From Woeseiaceae bacterium (lineage in GTDB: Bacteria; Pseudomonadota; Gammaproteobacteria; Steroidobacterales; Woeseiaceae): a DNA stretch of 15,571 nucleotides. Positions 13,796-15,571 of the stretch are shown piece after piece. Where the stretch lies: contig WTCH01000224.1 of assembly GCA_013138675.1 (NCBI GenBank), forward strand, positions 1-15,571, given 5' to 3'. The translations under genes were made by a program, and so were the position numbers. Within the stretch, counting starts at the first letter, position 1, and each line of letters starts with the position of its first letter. The notes beneath the pieces are model-generated. The model was not told where the DNA came from and ran no database searches. It saw only the letters and a program-made list of their open reading frames with translations.

Positions 13796-15448
13796 ATGGC
13801 TGCTAAAGAAGTACGTTTCAGCGACGACGCGCGCCAGAAGATGTTCGCAGGTGTGAACCTCCTGGCCAACGCCGTCAGAGTGACGTTGGGACCGAAAGGT
13901 CGCAACGTCGTGATCGACAAGAGTTTCGGTGCACCGACGGTCACCAAAGACGGCGTATCCGTCGCCAAGGAAATCGAGCTCGAAGACAAGTTCGAGAACA
14001 TGGGTGCGCAGATGGTCAAGGAAGTCGCTTCCCAGACATCTGATGTTGCCGGTGACGGTACCACGACGGCTACGGTTCTTGCGCAGGCAATACTGCGTGA
14101 AGGCCTGAAGTCAGTTGCGGCTGGTATGAACCCGATGGACCTCAAGCGCGGTATCGACAAAGCGACCATCGCGATCGTTGACGAGCTGAAGAAAATGTCG
14201 AAGCCTTGCGAAGATGAAAAAGCGATCGCACAGGTAGGCAGCATCTCGGCTAACTCCGATGCCGAAGTTGGTGAAATCATCTCCGAGGCCATGCAGAAGG
14301 TCGGTAAAGAGGGCGTTATCACGGTCGAAGAGGGCTCCGGCCTGGCGAATGAACTCGACGTTGTCGAGGGCATGCAGTTCGATCGCGGTTATCTGTCTCC
14401 GTACTTTATCAATGACGCACAGAGCCAGCAGGTTGAGCACGAGAATCCGCTGATCCTGCTGTTCGACAAGAAGATCTCGAACATCCGCGATCTGCTGCCG
14501 GTACTTGAGGCCGTTGCCAAGGCGGGCCGTCCGCTCATCATCGTCTCTGAAGACGTTGAAGGCGAAGCGCTGGCGACTCTCGTTGTCAATAACATTCGTG
14601 GCATCGTCAAGGTTGCAGCCGTCAAGGCACCTGGCTTCGGTGATCGTCGCAAGGCCATGTTGCAAGACATCGCAGTCCTGACCGGTGGCCAGGTCATCTC
14701 CGAAGAAGTTGGTCTGTCACTCGAGAAGGCTACGCTGGATGATCTTGGTGAAGCCAAGAAGATCCAGATCTCCAAGGAGAACACCACGATCATCGATGGT
14801 GCTGGCAGTAGTGAAGATATTCACAGCCGCGTTGAGCAGATCAACCGCGAGATCGAAGAGTCTTCTTCAGATTACGACAAGGAAAAGCTGCAGGAGCGTG
14901 TTGCCAAGCTCTCTGGCGGCGTTGCTGTCATCAAAGTTGGTGCTGCAACCGAAGTCGAGATGAAAGAGAAGAAAGCTCGCGTTGAAGATGCACTGCACTC
15001 AACTCGTGCGGCAGTCGAAGAAGGCGTCGTTCCGGGTGGTGGTGTTGCATTGATTCGTGCGGTTGCCGCGATTGCCAAGCTTACCGGGGACAATGATGAC
15101 CAGAACGTCGGCATCGGCATTCTAAAGCGTGCGGTTGAAGAGCCACTGCGTCAGATCGTCCGTAATGCGGGCGGTGACGCAAGTGTCGTTCTGAACGCTG
15201 TTGTCGAAGGCAAGGGTAACTACGGTTACAATGCCGCGACCGGCGAATACGTGGATATGATCGCAGAAGGTATTCTGGACCCGACCCTGGTCACGCGCCA
15301 CGCGCTGCAGAATGCGGCGTCCGTTTCAGGTTTGTTGCTCACGACCGAAGCAATGGTCGCCGACAAGCCGCAGGACGACGCCGGTGCTCCTGCAATGCCG
15401 GATATGGGTGGCATGGGTGGCATGGGCGGTATGGGCGGCATGATGTAA
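13796..15448 (+). CDS. groEL: Chaperonin GroEL (Hsp60)
   Basis: GroEL forms the double-ring folding chamber that encloses unfolded proteins and hydrolyses ATP with GroES. The 550-residue product is full length. It starts MAAKEVRFSDDARQKMFAGV and shows the nucleotide-binding segments LGPKGRNVVI (31-40), VTKDGVSVAKEI (49-60, with Asp52) and GDGTTTATVLAQ (86-97, with Asp87). Further landmarks are the apical-domain EGMQFDRGYLSPYF and VKAPGFGDRRKAML, the late VVPGGGVALIRA and the typical C-terminal GGM repeats ending GGMGGMGGMM, which project into the cavity. AGAGGA at 13782-13787 precedes the ATG by 8 bases. It is co-transcribed with groES, and a REP element plus an intrinsic terminator follow. 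No second groEL copy is in the window. Confidence 0.99.
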   Translation: MAAKEVRFSDDARQKMFAGVNLLANAVRVTLGPKGRNVVIDKSFGAPTVTKDGVSVAKEIELEDKFENMGAQMVKEVASQTSDVAGDGTTTATVLAQAILREGLKSVAAGMNPMDLKRGIDKATIAIVDELKKMSKPCEDEKAIAQVGSISANSDAEVGEIISEAMQKVGKEGVITVEEGSGLANELDVVEGMQFDRGYLSPYFINDAQSQQVEHENPLILLFDKKISNIRDLLPVLEAVAKAGRPLIIVSEDVEGEALATLVVNNIRGIVKVAAVKAPGFGDRRKAMLQDIAVLTGGQVISEEVGLSLEKATLDDLGEAKKIQISKENTTIIDGAGSSEDIHSRVEQINREIEESSSDYDKEKLQERVAKLSGGVAVIKVGAATEVEMKEKKARVEDALHSTRAAVEEGVVPGGGVALIRAVAAIAKLTGDNDDQNVGIGILKRAVEEPLRQIVRNAGGDASVVLNAVVEGKGNYGYNAATGEYVDMIAEGILDPTLVTRHALQNAASVSGLLLTTEAMVADKPQDDAGAPAMPDMGGMGGMGGMGGMM

Positions 15449-15463
15449 GCCATCGTCCAAAAA

Positions 15464-15488
15464 CCTGTAGGAGCGGCTTTAGCCGCGA
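15464..15488 (+). repeat. REP-like element between groEL and its terminator
   Basis: TGTAGGAG (15466-15473) runs into the palindrome GCGGCTTTAGCCGC (15473-15486), then GA. From GTAGGAG to the end it is identical to the right-hand unit of the REP pair at 3635-3656, about 11.8 kb away on the same strand. It lies 15 bases after the groEL stop and 7 bases before the terminator stem. The hairpin could shield the groESL message 3' end; that role is inference. Confidence 0.85.
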
Positions 15489-15495
15489 CATGAAG

Positions 15496-15521
15496 AAGCC
15501 CGGCGATGCCGGGCTTTTTTT
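15496..15521 (+). terminator. Rho-independent terminator of groESL
   Basis: AGCCCGGC (15497-15504) pairs perfectly with GCCGGGCT (15508-15515) around a three-base loop, and the run of seven T follows immediately (15515-15521). This is a strong intrinsic terminator for the groES-groEL transcript. The remaining 50 bases to the right edge hold no recognisable gene start; a TATACT at 15554-15559 might be a -10 box for the next gene but lacks a clear -35. Confidence 0.95.
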
Positions 15522-15571
15522 GTTAGAGGGAGTCCAAATCGGTATTTCCGAACTATACTCAGTCTAACGCT

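Noticed and set aside
15522..15571. Start of a further gene at the right edge
   Set aside because: Only 50 bases remain; a TATACT box and a small TCGG/CCGA inverted repeat are seen, but there is no start codon with coding support.

Overview
The window reads as a chromosomal housekeeping segment from a non-enteric gammaproteobacterium. The evidence is the gene order purD-purH-fis-dusB-(zinc-ribbon/DUF3426)-prmA-accC-accB-aroQ, which as I recall is shared by Pseudomonas/Xanthomonas-like lineages. In addition there is a Fis protein, a perfect CIRCE operator before groESL (enteric bacteria lack the HrcA/CIRCE system), and REP elements with a GTAGGAG head of the kind known from Pseudomonas and Stenotrophomonas. 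A genus cannot be assigned from the sequence alone. I see no phage, insertion sequence, CRISPR, tRNA or rRNA.

Layout. Positions 1-8964 are a tightly packed minus-strand array. Read in the direction of transcription it is aroQ (3-dehydroquinate dehydratase II), accB and accC (biotin carrier and biotin carboxylase of acetyl-CoA carboxylase), prmA (ribosomal protein L11 methyltransferase), an unusually acidic 703-residue zinc-ribbon/DUF3426 membrane protein, dusB (tRNA dihydrouridine synthase), fis (nucleoid protein), purH and purD (purine synthesis). purD runs off the left edge. Gaps are mostly under 40 bases, so co-transcription of large parts is likely. A plus-strand nnrS gene (NO-related membrane protein) starts at 9065, divergent from aroQ, and converges on a minus-strand TlpA-type thioredoxin. 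Upstream of that is dsbD, which carries two tandem copies of its periplasmic N-terminal domain. The right end is the plus-strand groES-groEL heat-shock operon, with a sigma70-like promoter overlapping a CIRCE operator and a strong hairpin terminator after groEL.

How the genes work together. The left array links fatty-acid precursor supply, aromatic and purine biosynthesis, and modification of the translation apparatus, with Fis as a growth-rate regulator. DsbD and the TlpA-like protein form a plausible periplasmic thiol-reduction pair: electrons pass from cytoplasmic thioredoxin through DsbD to a membrane-anchored thioredoxin. GroES and GroEL are the cytoplasmic chaperonin.

Most notable. (1) Three REP loci share a GTAGGAG head but carry three different palindromes; one is an inverted pair (REPIN-like). 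(2) DsbD has a duplicated alpha domain with a repeat period of 140 residues. (3) The DUF3426 protein has an acidic tract of more than 300 residues followed by a lysine cluster before its single membrane helix. I found no clear case for a wholly new multi-gene system.
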